Shown: in pieces, positions 8,583-17,037 of the stretch | How positions within the stretch are numbered: position 1 is the first letter of the stretch | Layout: every line of letters starts with the position of its first letter | Notes under the pieces: generated by a model | What the model was told of the DNA's origin: nothing | The model's database searches: none | Seen by the model: only the letters and a program-made list of their open reading frames with translations | DNA from: Vogesella fluminis | GTDB taxonomy: Bacteria > Pseudomonadota > Gammaproteobacteria > Burkholderiales > Chromobacteriaceae | Direction of reading: 5' to 3' | Assembly (NCBI RefSeq): GCF_014652335.1 | Contig: NZ_BMYP01000014.1 | Coordinates: 1 to 54,939, forward strand | DNA: 54,939 nt | Program-made: the position numbers and the translations under genes

Positions 8583-9464
8583 TTAATTGCCGCCTTCTTC
8601 CTCCAGCCAGGCGCAGAAATCGGCGCACAGCGGGTCTTCCGCCAGCGTCAGCGGCAGCACCCAGGAATAGCCGCGCGCCTTCACCCGCGGCCCGTCCAGC
8701 GGCGCCACCAGCTTGCCGCTGGCGATCAGCGCGTCGGTCACCGGCTGCGCGCTGAGCGCCACCCCCAGGCCATCGACCGCCGCCTGCAGCGCCAGATAGT
8801 AGTGGTCGAAGTGCTGGTGCGCCGCCGCCTGCAGCGCCGGGCTGCCTGCCGCCGCCAGCCAGCGCTCCCACGATACCGGCCGCGTTTCCGAGTGCAGCAG
8901 CGTGTGCCGCGCCAGGTCGGCCACCGTCGCCAGCGGCTTGTCTGCCAGCAGCGCCGGGCTCAGCAGCGGCTGTTCGTGCTCGGTCAGGAACGGGTGCGAC
9001 ACGAAGCCGTGCCAGTGGTCATGGCCGCGGCGCAGGGCGATGTCGAAATCGGCATGCTGGTCGTGGATGATGGTGTCCGAGGTCGCCAGCCGCAGCTCGA
9101 CGCCGGGATGGCGCAGCTGGAAGCGGGTCAGCCGCGGCAGCAGCCAGTGCATCGCCAGCGTCGGCGTGGCGTTGATGCGAAACTGCCGCGTGCGGCCCTG
9201 GGTCAGCCGCTCGGTGGCGGTGGCGATGCTGTCGAACGCGGTCTGCAACACCGGCAGGTACTGGCGGCCGTTGTCGGTGAGCAGCACGCGCTTGCCGACG
9301 CGGTCGAACAGCGCCAGCCCCAGCCATTCTTCCAGCTGCTTGATCTGGCGGCTGATGGCGCCGTGGGTCACATGCAGCTGCTCCGCCGCGGCACTGAAAC
9401 TGCCGCAGCGCGCCGCGGCTTCAAAGGCGCGCAAGGCATTGAGAGGGGGAAGTCGCCGGTTCAT
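8583..9464 (-). CDS. LysR-family transcriptional regulator (GcvA-like)
   Basis: A 293-residue LysR regulator. The N-terminal winged HTH reads [20 protein letters not shown]...[20 protein letters not shown], matching the GcvA/AmpR branch; the rest is a periplasmic-binding-protein-like effector domain (about 90-290). It is divergent from the chromate-type transporter genes with a 78-bp gap, so it probably controls them and itself, although the inducer is unknown. The ATG at 9464 is preferred; an in-frame ATG at 9476 would place the start codon inside the palindromic operator. No strong ribosome-binding site is visible for either. Confidence 0.88.
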   Translation of the reverse strand: MNRRLPPLNALRAFEAAARCGSFSAAAEQLHVTHGAISRQIKQLEEWLGLALFDRVGKRVLLTDNGRQYLPVLQTAFDSIATATERLTQGRTRQFRINATPTLAMHWLLPRLTRFQLRHPGVELRLATSDTIIHDQHADFDIALRRGHDHWHGFVSHPFLTEHEQPLLSPALLADKPLATVADLARHTLLHSETRPVSWERWLAAAGSPALQAAAHQHFDHYYLALQAAVDGLGVALSAQPVTDALIASGKLVAPLDGPRVKARGYSWVLPLTLAEDPLCADFCAWLEEEGGN

Positions 9465-9465
9465 G

Positions 9466-9486
9466 CTTGTGAGCATAGCGCACAAG
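9466..9486. promoter_or_regulatory. Likely LysR operator
   Basis: CTTGTG-N9-CACAAG, a perfect palindrome that contains the T-N11-A pattern of LysR boxes, located directly next to the LysR start and upstream of the divergent transporter genes. Confidence 0.55.
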
Positions 9487-9542
9487 CGAAGTCGGAAAAA
9501 CTCGTTTGTCGCCACCTCCGCTTCCGCACTACGCTACCGGTC

Positions 9543-10094
9543 ATGGAAACACACAACATCCCCACCCGCCGCGAGCTGTTCACCGGCTTTTTCGGCATCG
9601 GCATCATCGGCTTCGGTGGCGTGCTGCCGCTGGTGCACCACATGCTGGTGCTGCGCAAAGGCTGGCTGAGCGACGCCGAATTCACCGAGCTGCTCGGTCT
9701 CGGCCAGATCCTGCCCGGCCCCAACGTGGTCAACCTCAGCGTCGCCGTCGGCGGCCGCTTCCACGGCGCCAGTGGTGCGCTGCTGGCGTTCAGCGGCCTG
9801 CTGCTGGCGCCGTTCTGCATCGCCATGCTGCTGGTGTCGCTGTACCAGCAGTACCGCGGCCTGCCGGCGCTGCAGCAGGTGCTGGCCGGGCTGGCACCGG
9901 CGGCCACCGGCCTGATCTTCGGCATGGGGCTGCGACTGGCCGCCAGGCTGGAGCGCAGCAGCTGGTGCATCGCGCTGGCGGTGGCCACCTTTGTCGCCAT
10001 CGGCCTGCTGCACTGGCCGCTGTTGCCGATCTTGCTGGTGATGGTGCCACTGGCGGTGACGCTGGCCTGGCACCTGCAGAAGGAGCCGACATGA
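9543..10094 (+). CDS. Chromate transporter family, N-terminal half protein (ChrA1-type)
   Basis: A 183-residue membrane protein with one CHR domain. It shows FGIGIIGFGGVLPLVHH, then LGLGQILPGPNVVNLSVAVG, the conserved GFGG and PGP(N) motifs of the family. Short-chain CHR proteins come as adjacent pairs that act together, and the next gene overlaps it by ATGA. The family exports chromate or moves related oxyanions; substrate specificity here is not shown. It is divergent from a LysR gene, as in many such pairs. Confidence 0.85.
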   Translation: METHNIPTRRELFTGFFGIGIIGFGGVLPLVHHMLVLRKGWLSDAEFTELLGLGQILPGPNVVNLSVAVGGRFHGASGALLAFSGLLLAPFCIAMLLVSLYQQYRGLPALQQVLAGLAPAATGLIFGMGLRLAARLERSSWCIALAVATFVAIGLLHWPLLPILLVMVPLAVTLAWHLQKEPT

Positions 10095-10615
10095 GCGCGA
10101 TGCTGCTTGCCCTGTTCCTGGTATTCGGCCAGCTGTCGCTGATGGCGGTCGGCGGCGCCAACGCGGTGGTGCCGGAAATGCTGCGCATGGTGGTCAACGA
10201 GCACGGCTGGATGACGGCGGCGGAATTCACCGCGCTGTTCGCCATCGCGCAGTCGGCACCGGGGCCGAACGTGCTGATCGCCAGCCTGGTCGGCTGGCAG
10301 ATGGCCAGCCTGCCCGGCGCCGCCATCAGCCTGATCGGCATCTGCGGCCCGTCCTCGATCCTCAGCTTCTACGTCGCCAGACTGTGGCAGCGTTTCCGCG
10401 ATTACAAGCTGTGCCACGCCATCCAGCGCGGCTTCGCGCCGCTGTCGATCGGGCTGGTGCTGGGCGGCGCCTGGCTGCTGGCCGGCATCGCCAACACCGG
10501 CTGGAGCGCGTGGCTGCTGTGCGCCGTCAGCGCGCTGATCGCCTGGCGTACCAGCCTGCACCCGCTGTGGCTGCTGGGCGCCGGCGCCGTGGCCGGGCTG
10601 CTGGGCTGGGTGTAG
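10091..10615 (+). CDS. Chromate transporter family, C-terminal half protein (ChrA2-type)
   Basis: A 174-residue partner of the preceding gene, starting within its stop (ATGA). It carries LMAVGGANAVVPEM and FAIAQSAPGPNVLIASLVGW, the second CHR half with its own PGPN motif, then several hydrophobic helices. The two halves presumably form a heterodimer equal to the long-chain ChrA. A 28-bp palindrome of the dispersed repeat follows the stop. Confidence 0.85.
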   Translation: MSAMLLALFLVFGQLSLMAVGGANAVVPEMLRMVVNEHGWMTAAEFTALFAIAQSAPGPNVLIASLVGWQMASLPGAAISLIGICGPSSILSFYVARLWQRFRDYKLCHAIQRGFAPLSIGLVLGGAWLLAGIANTGWSAWLLCAVSALIAWRTSLHPLWLLGAGAVAGLLGWV

Positions 10616-10646
10616 CCGTCCGGCGCATCACCGGTAGCGCAATTGC

Positions 10647-10674
10647 AAGGTTGGCCGCAGCTGCGGCCAACCTT
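10647..10674. repeat. Inverted pair of the TTGGCCGCA repeat between chrA2 and proS
   Basis: A perfect 28-bp palindrome: AAGGTTGGCCGCA, two bases GC, then the exact reverse complement. It can form a long hairpin after the transporter pair and may end transcription despite lacking a T-run. Confidence 0.9.
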
Positions 10675-10741
10675 TCCGCCGTCTGCCCTAAACGGCTACA
10701 ATCAGCGCTATTTCGCCGAAATCTCAAGGATAACCAACACC

Positions 10742-12448
10742 ATGCGCGCCTCGCAGTTTTTCATCTCCACCCAGAAAGAAGCCCCCGCCGACGCGGATAT
10801 CGTGAGCCAGAAGCTGATGCTGCGTGCCGGCTTCATCCGCAAGGTCGCCGCCGGTGTCTACTCGTGGATGCCGATGGGCCTGCGTTCGCTGAAGAAGGTC
10901 GAGAACATCGTGCGCGAGGAAATGAACCGCGCCGGCGCCATCGAGATGGTGATGCCGGTGGTGCAGCCGGCCGGCCTGTGGCAGGAAACCGACCGCTTCG
11001 ACAGCATGGGTGCCGAGCTGCTGCGCTTCAAGGACCGTCACGACCGTGATTTCGTGATCCAGCCGACCTCGGAAGAAGTGGTCACCGACATCGCCCGCGC
11101 CGAGCTGCGCAGCTACCGCGCGCTGCCGAAGAACTTCTACCAGATCCAGACCAAATTCCGCGACGAGCGCCGTCCGCGCTTCGGCGTGATGCGCGGCCGC
11201 GAGTTCACCATGAAGGATGCCTACTCCTTCGACCGCAGCGCCGAAGACGCCGGCAAGAGCTACGACAACATGTTCGCCGCCTACTGCCGCATCTTCGACC
11301 GTCTGGGCCTGACCTACCGCGCGGTGGCGGCCGATACCGGCGCCATCGGCGGTGACCGTTCGCACGAATTCCAGGTGATCGCCGAAACCGGCGAAGACGC
11401 CATCGTCTACTGCCCGACCTCCGACTACGCCGCCAACATCGAACTGGCGGAAGCGGTAGCCCCGGCCGGCGAGCGTCCGGCTGCTGCGGCCAAGCTTGAG
11501 AAGGTGCACACCCCGAAGGTGAAGACCATCGCCGAGCTGGTGGCTTTCCTGAACATCGACATCACCGCAACCGTGAAGGCGGTGGTGGTGGAAGGCGAAA
11601 AGGGCGAGGCGGTGCTGATGCTGGTACGCGGCGACCACGAGCTGAACGAAGTGAAGGCAGAGAAAATCGCCGGCATCAAGAAGCCGCTGACCTTCGCCGC
11701 GCCGGCCGTGATCAAGGACGCCTTCGGCGCCAACCCTGGCTCGCTGGGCCCGGTGGGCTTTAGCGGCCGCGTGATCGCCGACCGTACCGTGGCCAAGATG
11801 GCCGATTTCGTGATCGGCGCCAACGAGGACGACCAGCACTACACCGGCGCCAACTTCGGCCGCGACTGCGCCGAGCCGGAAGTGGCCGATCTGCGTAACG
11901 TGGTGGTCGGCGACGTGTCGCCGTGCGGCAACGGCGTGCTGGACATCCAGCGCGGTATCGAGGTCGGCCACGTGTTCTACCTCGGCACCAAGTATTCCAA
12001 GGCGATGAACGCTACCTTCCTCGACGAAGACGGCAAGCCGAAGCACTTCGAGATGGGCTGCTACGGCATCGGCGTGAGCCGCATCCTCGGCGCCGCCATC
12101 GAGCAGAACTACGACGACAAGGGCATGATCTGGCCGGACGCGATCGCGCCGTTTGCCGTGGTGATCTGCCCGGTCGGCTACGACCGCTCCGAGGGCGTGA
12201 AGGCCGCCGCCGACGCGCTGTACGCCGGCCTGCAGGACAAGGGCGTGGACGTGATCATCGACGACCGCGGCGAGCGCCCGGGCGCGATGTTCGCCGACTG
12301 GGAGCTGATCGGCGCACCGCACCGCGTCACCATCGGCGATCGCGGCCTGAAGGAAGGCAAGGTCGAGTACCAGCATCGCCGCGATGCCGAATCCACGCCG
12401 GTGGCGCCGGACGCGGTGCTGGACTTCGTGCTGGGCAAGCTGGCCTGA
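10742..12448 (+). CDS. proS: Prolyl-tRNA synthetase
   Basis: A 568-residue class II synthetase that charges tRNA-Pro; length fits the bacterial type (E. coli 572). It begins [20 protein letters not shown], contains motif 2 [23 protein letters not shown] split around about 140-160, an inserted YbaK-like editing domain (about 220-390) and the anticodon-binding domain (about 465-565, with [21 protein letters not shown]). The ATG is preceded by CAAGGA. A lytic transglycosylase gene starts 8 bases after the stop, so the two are probably co-transcribed. Confidence 0.97.
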   Translation: MRASQFFISTQKEAPADADIVSQKLMLRAGFIRKVAAGVYSWMPMGLRSLKKVENIVREEMNRAGAIEMVMPVVQPAGLWQETDRFDSMGAELLRFKDRHDRDFVIQPTSEEVVTDIARAELRSYRALPKNFYQIQTKFRDERRPRFGVMRGREFTMKDAYSFDRSAEDAGKSYDNMFAAYCRIFDRLGLTYRAVAADTGAIGGDRSHEFQVIAETGEDAIVYCPTSDYAANIELAEAVAPAGERPAAAAKLEKVHTPKVKTIAELVAFLNIDITATVKAVVVEGEKGEAVLMLVRGDHELNEVKAEKIAGIKKPLTFAAPAVIKDAFGANPGSLGPVGFSGRVIADRTVAKMADFVIGANEDDQHYTGANFGRDCAEPEVADLRNVVVGDVSPCGNGVLDIQRGIEVGHVFYLGTKYSKAMNATFLDEDGKPKHFEMGCYGIGVSRILGAAIEQNYDDKGMIWPDAIAPFAVVICPVGYDRSEGVKAAADALYAGLQDKGVDVIIDDRGERPGAMFADWELIGAPHRVTIGDRGLKEGKVEYQHRRDAESTPVAPDAVLDFVLGKLA

Positions 12449-12456
12449 TTGCGGCC

Positions 12457-13080
12457 ATGAACGCGCCGCGCCTTGCCTGCCTGCTGCTGTTCACGTTGGC
12501 CGCCGTGCCGGCGTGGGCGGGCGCGCAGCGCGAAGAGGCGCTGGCGGCCAACGTGGCGTCGGCGATGTCGCGCAGCATTGCCGACATCAACGCGCCACGG
12601 CTGGTGTTCGACAACCCGCACGAGGGCGCGGCGTGGCTGGCGGAGATGTCGCGGCGGCTGCAAAAACGCATCCCGGATCAATGGCTGCGTGAGCGGCTGC
12701 TGACCGCAGTGCAGTACGAGGCGACGCGCGCCGGACTCGACCCGCAGCTGGTGCTGGGGCTGATCCAGGTCGAGAGCGGCTTCAAGAAGTACGCGATCTC
12801 GCCGGTCGGTGCGCGCGGCCTGATGCAGGTGATGCCGTTCTGGGTGCGCAGCATCGGCGCCAGCGGCCACAACCTGTTCGAGCTGACGCTGAACCTGCGC
12901 TACGGCTGCACCATCCTGCGCCATTACCTCGACATCGAGCGCGGCAACCTGTTCCGCGCGCTGGGGCGCTACAACGGCAGCCTCGGCCGCGCCGAGTATC
13001 CCAATCTGGTGGTCGGCGCCTGGCGCAGCCACTGGCAGTGGACGCCGCCGGCCGGCCTGCAGCAGACCGCCGGCCACTGA
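12457..13080 (+). CDS. Lytic transglycosylase with SLT domain
   Basis: A 207-residue exported murein hydrolase (GH23, SLT type). A signal peptide (about 1-23, ending AWAGA) precedes the catalytic core: the catalytic Glu lies in LIQVESGFKKYAISPVGA, followed by RGLMQVMPFW, YGCTILRHYLD and ALGRYNGSLGRAEYPN, the classic motifs I-IV. It lacks extra carbohydrate-binding domains, so it is a minimal enzyme. It follows proS by 8 bases, an arrangement seen in other Neisseriales. It is followed by a repeat-containing terminator. Confidence 0.92.
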   Translation: MNAPRLACLLLFTLAAVPAWAGAQREEALAANVASAMSRSIADINAPRLVFDNPHEGAAWLAEMSRRLQKRIPDQWLRERLLTAVQYEATRAGLDPQLVLGLIQVESGFKKYAISPVGARGLMQVMPFWVRSIGASGHNLFELTLNLRYGCTILRHYLDIERGNLFRALGRYNGSLGRAEYPNLVVGAWRSHWQWTPPAGLQQTAGH

Positions 13081-13107
13081 ACCGGCCGCGCCTGGCGCCA
13101 TGCTTCC

Positions 13108-13140
13108 GGCCGCAAGCCCGTGCTTGCGGCCAACCTTTTT
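13108..13140 (+). terminator. Terminator hairpin built on the dispersed repeat
   Basis: GGCCGCAAGC / GCTTGCGGCC, 10-bp arms with loop CCGT, then AACC and a run of five T. The right arm is a full copy of the repeat (core at 13125-13133); the left arm is degenerate (CCGGCCGCA). Confidence 0.75.
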
Positions 13141-13154
13141 ATACGGACACCGCG

Positions 13155-13976
13155 ATGAGCCTGATCCCCGAAATCAAACCGCAGCAGTCGATCGAACTGC
13201 TGAAAGAACTGCACATCCTTACCCGTGACGGCAAGATCAACCAGGACACCCGCCGCAAGCTGAAGCAGGTGTACCACCTGTACCAGTTCATCGAGCCGCT
13301 GATGGCCGACGTGCTGGCGGAGAAGGGCAGCCTGACGCTGGCCGACCACGGCGCCGGCAAATCCTACCTCGGCTTCATCCTCTACGACCTGTTCCTGAAG
13401 GACAAGGCCGCCGCCCACGTCTACGGCGTGGAAACGCGGCAGGAGCTGGTGGACAAGTCGGTGGAGCTGGCGCAGCGGCTGGGTTTCGAGGGCATGAGCT
13501 TCCTCAACCTCACCGTCGAGCAGTCCATCACCTCCGACGCGCTGCCGCCGCAGGTGGACATCATCACCGCGCTGCACGCCTGCAATACCGCCACTGACGA
13601 CGCCATCCGCTTCGCGCTGGCTAAGGACGCCAAGTACATCGTGCTGGTGCCGTGCTGCCAGGCCGAGGTGGCCGCCGTGCTGCGCCGGAAGAAGAACGAG
13701 ACCTTCGGCAAGACCGCGCTGTCCGAGCTGTGGCGCCACCCGATCCACACCCGCGAGTTCGGCAGCCAGCTCACCAACGTGTTGCGCTGCCTGCAGCTGG
13801 AAGCGCGCGGCTACCAGGTCACCGTCACCGAGCTGGTGGGCTGGGAGCACTCGATGAAGAACGAGCTGATCATCGCCAAGAAGGTCGGCGGCGCGAAAAA
13901 GAGCGCGCGCGAACGGCAGGAAAGCATCCTGCGCGAGCTGAACCTGGAAGAGCTGCGCCAGCGCTTCGCGTATTGA
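13155..13976 (+). CDS. Class I SAM-dependent methyltransferase-like protein
   Basis: A 273-residue protein of the Methyltransf_32-like group. Motif I is LADHGAGKSYLGFILYDLFL, an acidic motif II follows (HVYGVETRQEL), and a VPCC motif occurs after the central sheet (YIVLVPCCQAE). The substrate is not known; distant eukaryotic relatives include GSTCD and METTL25. It is a single gene bounded by terminators on both sides. The ATG is 14 bases after the preceding T-run and lacks a clear Shine-Dalgarno sequence, so the exact start is only fairly sure. Confidence 0.75.
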   Translation: MSLIPEIKPQQSIELLKELHILTRDGKINQDTRRKLKQVYHLYQFIEPLMADVLAEKGSLTLADHGAGKSYLGFILYDLFLKDKAAAHVYGVETRQELVDKSVELAQRLGFEGMSFLNLTVEQSITSDALPPQVDIITALHACNTATDDAIRFALAKDAKYIVLVPCCQAEVAAVLRRKKNETFGKTALSELWRHPIHTREFGSQLTNVLRCLQLEARGYQVTVTELVGWEHSMKNELIIAKKVGGAKKSARERQESILRELNLEELRQRFAY

Positions 13977-13984
13977 GTCCGGGC

Positions 13985-14006
13985 TTGCGGCCAACGTTGG
14001 CCGCAA
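13985..14006. repeat. Inverted pair of the TTGGCCGCA repeat
   Basis: A perfect 22-bp palindrome made of two cores (13986-13994 and 13997-14005) meeting at AACGTT. It lies 9 bases after the methyltransferase stop and directly before a standard terminator. Confidence 0.9.
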
Positions 14007-14016
14007 TCAAATGTGC

Positions 14017-14044
14017 AAGGGCAAGCCGGTGGCTTGCCCTTTTT
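14017..14044 (+). terminator. Intrinsic terminator after the methyltransferase gene
   Basis: AAGGGCAAGCC / GGCTTGCCCTT, an 11-bp stem with loop GGT and five T. Confidence 0.9.
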
Positions 14045-14274
14045 GCCGTGGTGCGGGCACGGCGATGCGCGGCTACCACGGTATGCAATGCCGGAATGGA
14101 TACAAGGCGAGCATGAGCTGCGGCCGGTAGGCCAGGCAGGTCTTTTTATTTTACTGTCATGGCGTTAGCATGGCTGTCGCTGCATGAATGTTGTTCCCTG
14201 CCGCACGGCGCCGTGTCGGGTTACGCTGCGGCAGCTATCCGGCAAACTGCCGGGCGCGAACTGGAGAGGTGACG

Positions 14275-15321
14275 ATGCGCAACACAACGGCACGACTGGA
14301 GGGGCTGGATCTGGCGCGCTGCCTGGCGCTGATTGGCATGGTACTGGTCAATTTCCGTATCGCCATGGGTGTGGAGCAGGGCGGGCCGGACTGGCTGCAG
14401 CTGGCTTTCGACGCCCTGCATGGGCGGGCTGCGGCGACTTTCGTGGTCCTGGCCGGCATCGGCCTGGGGCTGGCCACGCGCCATCTGGACTGGTGGGCGG
14501 CACAACGGCAGACCGTACGCCGTGCCGCTTTCCTGCTGGTGGCCGGCCTGCTCAACGTGATGCTGTTTCCGGCCGATATCATCCATTACTACGCGGTGTA
14601 TTTCGTGCTCGGTGCGCTGTGCCTGCGTTTGCCGGGATACGCGTTGTGGGGGCTGATTGCGGCATTGGCGACCGGCTTCATTGCCTTGCTGTTCATGCTT
14701 GATTATGACCGTGGCTGGCACTGGGCAGACTACAGCTATCCCGATTTCTGGCTGCCGGCCGGCTTTCTGCGCAACCTGTTGTTCAATGGCTGGCATCCGG
14801 TATTGCCGTGGCTGGGCTTCGTGCTCTACGGCTTGTGGCTGAGCCGCCAGCCGCTCGCCGAGACCCGCGTGCAGCGTTATCTGGTGCTGGGTGGTGTGCT
14901 GGCGGTCCTGGCCGGCCACGCGCTGTCATGGGCCCTGCGTACGCTGTGGCCGCAGCCGGCCCTGGCACCGCTGTTCGGGGTAATGCCGGTGCCGCCGGTG
15001 CCGCTTTACCTGGTGGCGGGCGGCGGCGTGGCCAGCATGGTGATCGGAGCGGCGCTGTGGCTGGCGCAACGTTGGCCGCAAGGTGCGCTGCTGGCTTGGC
15101 TGGCCCCGGCCGGGCGGCAGACGCTGACACTGTATATCGCACATATCCTGCTTGGCATGGGGGTGATGGAGGCCACGGGCTGGTTGCAGGGCCGTTCACT
15201 GGCACAGGTGCTGCTGGCCGCAGCGCTGTATTGCCTGGCCGCGCTGCTGTTTGCCCGGCTCTGGTCGCGCCGCTTTGCCCGCGGCCCGCTGGAGGCACTG
15301 ATGCGGCGCTGTTGCGGCTAG
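14275..15321 (+). CDS. DUF418/acyltransferase-like integral membrane protein
   Basis: A 348-residue polytopic membrane protein with about ten hydrophobic helices. The start RLEGLDLARCLALIGMVLVN resembles the DUF418 (YeiB) and heparan-alpha-glucosaminide acetyltransferase-like families, which share the R-x-LDxxRxxAixGm signature. Such proteins are thought to carry acyl groups across the membrane; the substrate here is unknown. The ATG at 14275 is preferred over an earlier in-frame ATG (14188) because GGAG sits 8-10 bases upstream and the conserved start follows at once. Its TAG stop lies on the edge of a 54-bp MITE-derived element. Confidence 0.75.
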   Translation: MRNTTARLEGLDLARCLALIGMVLVNFRIAMGVEQGGPDWLQLAFDALHGRAAATFVVLAGIGLGLATRHLDWWAAQRQTVRRAAFLLVAGLLNVMLFPADIIHYYAVYFVLGALCLRLPGYALWGLIAALATGFIALLFMLDYDRGWHWADYSYPDFWLPAGFLRNLLFNGWHPVLPWLGFVLYGLWLSRQPLAETRVQRYLVLGGVLAVLAGHALSWALRTLWPQPALAPLFGVMPVPPVPLYLVAGGGVASMVIGAALWLAQRWPQGALLAWLAPAGRQTLTLYIAHILLGMGVMEATGWLQGRSLAQVLLAAALYCLAALLFARLWSRRFARGPLEALMRRCCG

Positions 15322-15373
15322 GGTCTGTTAATACTTGTTTTTCGCTGCGATAAAACAAGTGTTAACAGGCTCT
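15320..15373. mobile_element. 54-bp solo element: two joined MITE ends
   Basis: AGGGTCTGTTAATACTTG at the left and CAAGTGTTAACAGGCTCT at the right are the same ends as those of the 269-bp element at 51271-51539. They meet at a single shared GCTGCG with nothing left of the interior. The pairing ACTTGTTTT / AAAACAAGT makes a good hairpin after the membrane-protein gene and may now serve as its terminator. Confidence 0.75.
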
Positions 15374-15402
15374 GGAGCGTTTGGTGCTCAGTGAAGCAGA
15401 CG

Positions 15403-15663
15403 TCAACAAGTCCTGGGCAGCTGTGCCGCCAGCCAGGCGCGCTTCTGTGCCGTGCTCATCGCCTTTACCGCCAGCTCGGCGCGCAGCGCGGCGCCCTTGT
15501 CGGCAAATTCCAGTACCAGCGCGATGCGCTCGGGCGGAAAGCTGCGGGTGTAGCGCGCGCCCTTGCCGGCGACATGGGCGGCGTAGCGCCTGGCCACGTT
15601 ATTGCTGATGCCGGTGTACAGGCTGCCGCCGCGGCATTCCAGCACGTACAGATACCAGCTCAT
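15403..15663 (-). CDS. GIY-YIG nuclease-superfamily protein (UPF0213-like)
   Basis: An 86-residue protein starting MSWYLYVLECRGGSLYTGIS, the GIY-YIG signature (here YVL...YTG), followed by the conserved Arg and Tyr in RYAAHVAGKGARYTRS. Members are small single-domain putative endonucleases (YhbQ type) whose cellular role is unsettled. The core of the fold is complete. A copy of the dispersed repeat lies between its start and the upstream lyase gene, which runs in the same direction 22 bases away. Confidence 0.85.
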   Translation of the reverse strand: MSWYLYVLECRGGSLYTGISNNVARRYAAHVAGKGARYTRSFPPERIALVLEFADKGAALRAELAVKAMSTAQKRAWLAAQLPRTC

Positions 15664-15667
15664 CGCT

Positions 15668-15676
15668 TGCGGCCAA
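15668..15676 (-). repeat. TTGGCCGCA repeat copy in the lyase/GIY-YIG gap
   Basis: An exact core, extended as GGGTTGGCCGCAAGC on the minus strand, filling most of the 22-bp gap between the two genes. Confidence 0.85.
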
Positions 15677-15685
15677 CCCTGGTGC

Positions 15686-16867
15686 TCACTCGGCCAGCGC
15701 CTGCTGCAGGTCGGCGATGATGTCGCGGATGTCTTCGATGCCCACCGAGCAGCGCACCAGCCCGCCGGGAATACCCAGCGCGATGCGTTCCTGTTCGCTG
15801 CACTCCACGTGGCTGGTGGTGCTGGGCACCCCCAGCAGGGTATCCACCGTGCCCAGCGTGGCGGCGCGGATCAGCAGCTGGCAGCGCGGCAACAGGCGGC
15901 GCACGGCGGCAAAACCGCCGGCCAGCTCGAAGCTGAGCACGCCGCCGAAGCCTTGCATCTGCGCGCGGGCGATGGCGTGCTGCGGGTGGTCCGGCAGGCC
16001 CGGGTAGTTCACCTGCGCCACCGCCGGCTGCTGTTGCAGCCACTGTGCCAGCGCCAGCGCGTTGTCGTTGTGCTGGCGCATGCGCAGCGCCAGCGTCTTG
16101 ATGCCGCGCAGGATCAGGAACGCGCTCATCGGGTCGAGGCAGGCGCCGTGGATCTCGCGGTAGTGGCGGATGCGGTCGGTCAGCGCCTGGCTGCCGCAGA
16201 CGATGCCGCCCATGGCATCGGCGTGGCCGCCGAGGAACTTGGTGGCGCTGTGCAGCACCAGGTCGGCGCCCAGCGCCAGCGGATTCTGATTCACCGGGGT
16301 GGCGAAGGTGTTGTCGATCACCACCAGCGCGCCGGCGGCATGGCCGGCGGCGGCCAGGCGGCGGATGTCCTGCACCTTGAGCAGCGGGTTGGTGGGCGAC
16401 TCCAGGTACAGCAGTTCGCAGCCGCCGGCCAGCGCGGCCTCGAAGGCGGCGGCGTCGGTGGTGTCGCACAGCGTCACCTGCACACCCCATTGCGGCAGGG
16501 TGTGCTGCAACAGGTAGTGGCTGCCGCCGTAGGTGTCCTTGCCGGCCACCACCCGCGCGCCGGGCTTGAGCAGCGCCATCAGCGTGCTGCTGATCGCCGC
16601 CATGCCGCTGCCGAAGCTCACCGCTGCCGCCGCGCCTTCCAGCGCCGCCAGCTTGGCTTCCAGCGCCAGGCTGGTGGGGTGGGCGGTATTGCGCGCGTAC
16701 AGCGGGCCGGGCACCTCGCCGCGCGCCACCTGCTCCCAGCTGTCCACATCCGGGTAGCCGTGGGCGATACCGAACTCGATGGGCACCGCCAGTGCGGCGT
16801 GCGGGCGGAAATCGTCTTCGCCGGCGCGGACGGCGAGGGTGGCGGGGTGCAATGGTGGCTGGGTCAT
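15686..16867 (-). CDS. PLP-dependent Cys/Met metabolism enzyme (gamma-lyase or gamma-synthase type)
   Basis: A 393-residue fold-type I PLP enzyme of the Cys/Met metabolism family. The PLP lysine is K210 in [17 protein letters not shown]; the phosphate-binding loop is FGSGMAAI (about 85-92), and [11 protein letters not shown] (about 55-65) holds the conserved Tyr and Arg of the neighbouring subunit. Candidate activities are methionine gamma-lyase, cystathionine gamma-synthase or O-acetylhomoserine sulfhydrylase; the sequence alone does not decide. The ATG has AGGA 9 bases upstream. It may be transcribed together with the GIY-YIG gene after it. No sulfur-metabolism genes are adjacent. Confidence 0.85.
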   Translation of the reverse strand: MTQPPLHPATLAVRAGEDDFRPHAALAVPIEFGIAHGYPDVDSWEQVARGEVPGPLYARNTAHPTSLALEAKLAALEGAAAAVSFGSGMAAISSTLMALLKPGARVVAGKDTYGGSHYLLQHTLPQWGVQVTLCDTTDAAAFEAALAGGCELLYLESPTNPLLKVQDIRRLAAAGHAAGALVVIDNTFATPVNQNPLALGADLVLHSATKFLGGHADAMGGIVCGSQALTDRIRHYREIHGACLDPMSAFLILRGIKTLALRMRQHNDNALALAQWLQQQPAVAQVNYPGLPDHPQHAIARAQMQGFGGVLSFELAGGFAAVRRLLPRCQLLIRAATLGTVDTLLGVPSTTSHVECSEQERIALGIPGGLVRCSVGIEDIRDIIADLQQALAE

Positions 16868-17004
16868 CGGTGCTTCCTGATGGTGGCGTCGCCGGTGTTG
16901 TCCGGCGGCGAAGGGTTGAGCGTGGCAGTGTGCAACGATTGGCGGCCACGGTAAAGCCGGTCGCCAAACGCCACGACCCGGCACAGGGCCGGGTCGCGGG
17001 GGTG

Positions 17005-17034
17005 ACCAGGTTGGCCGCATGCGGCCAACCTGGT
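17005..17034. repeat. Inverted pair of the TTGGCCGCA repeat after ccsA
   Basis: A perfect 30-bp palindrome; the two cores (17011-17019, 17020-17028) touch at GCATGC. It begins right behind the ccsA stop in the direction of transcription and probably acts as its terminator. A second hairpin, GACCCGGC / GCCGGGTC, follows at about 16977-16997. Confidence 0.9.
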
Positions 17035-17037
17035 GTG

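Noticed and set aside
10678-10688. GCCGTCTGCC, close to the Neisseria DUS GCCGTCTGAA
   Set aside because: Only eight of ten bases match and no full copy was seen anywhere in the window; the classic DUS is not used here.
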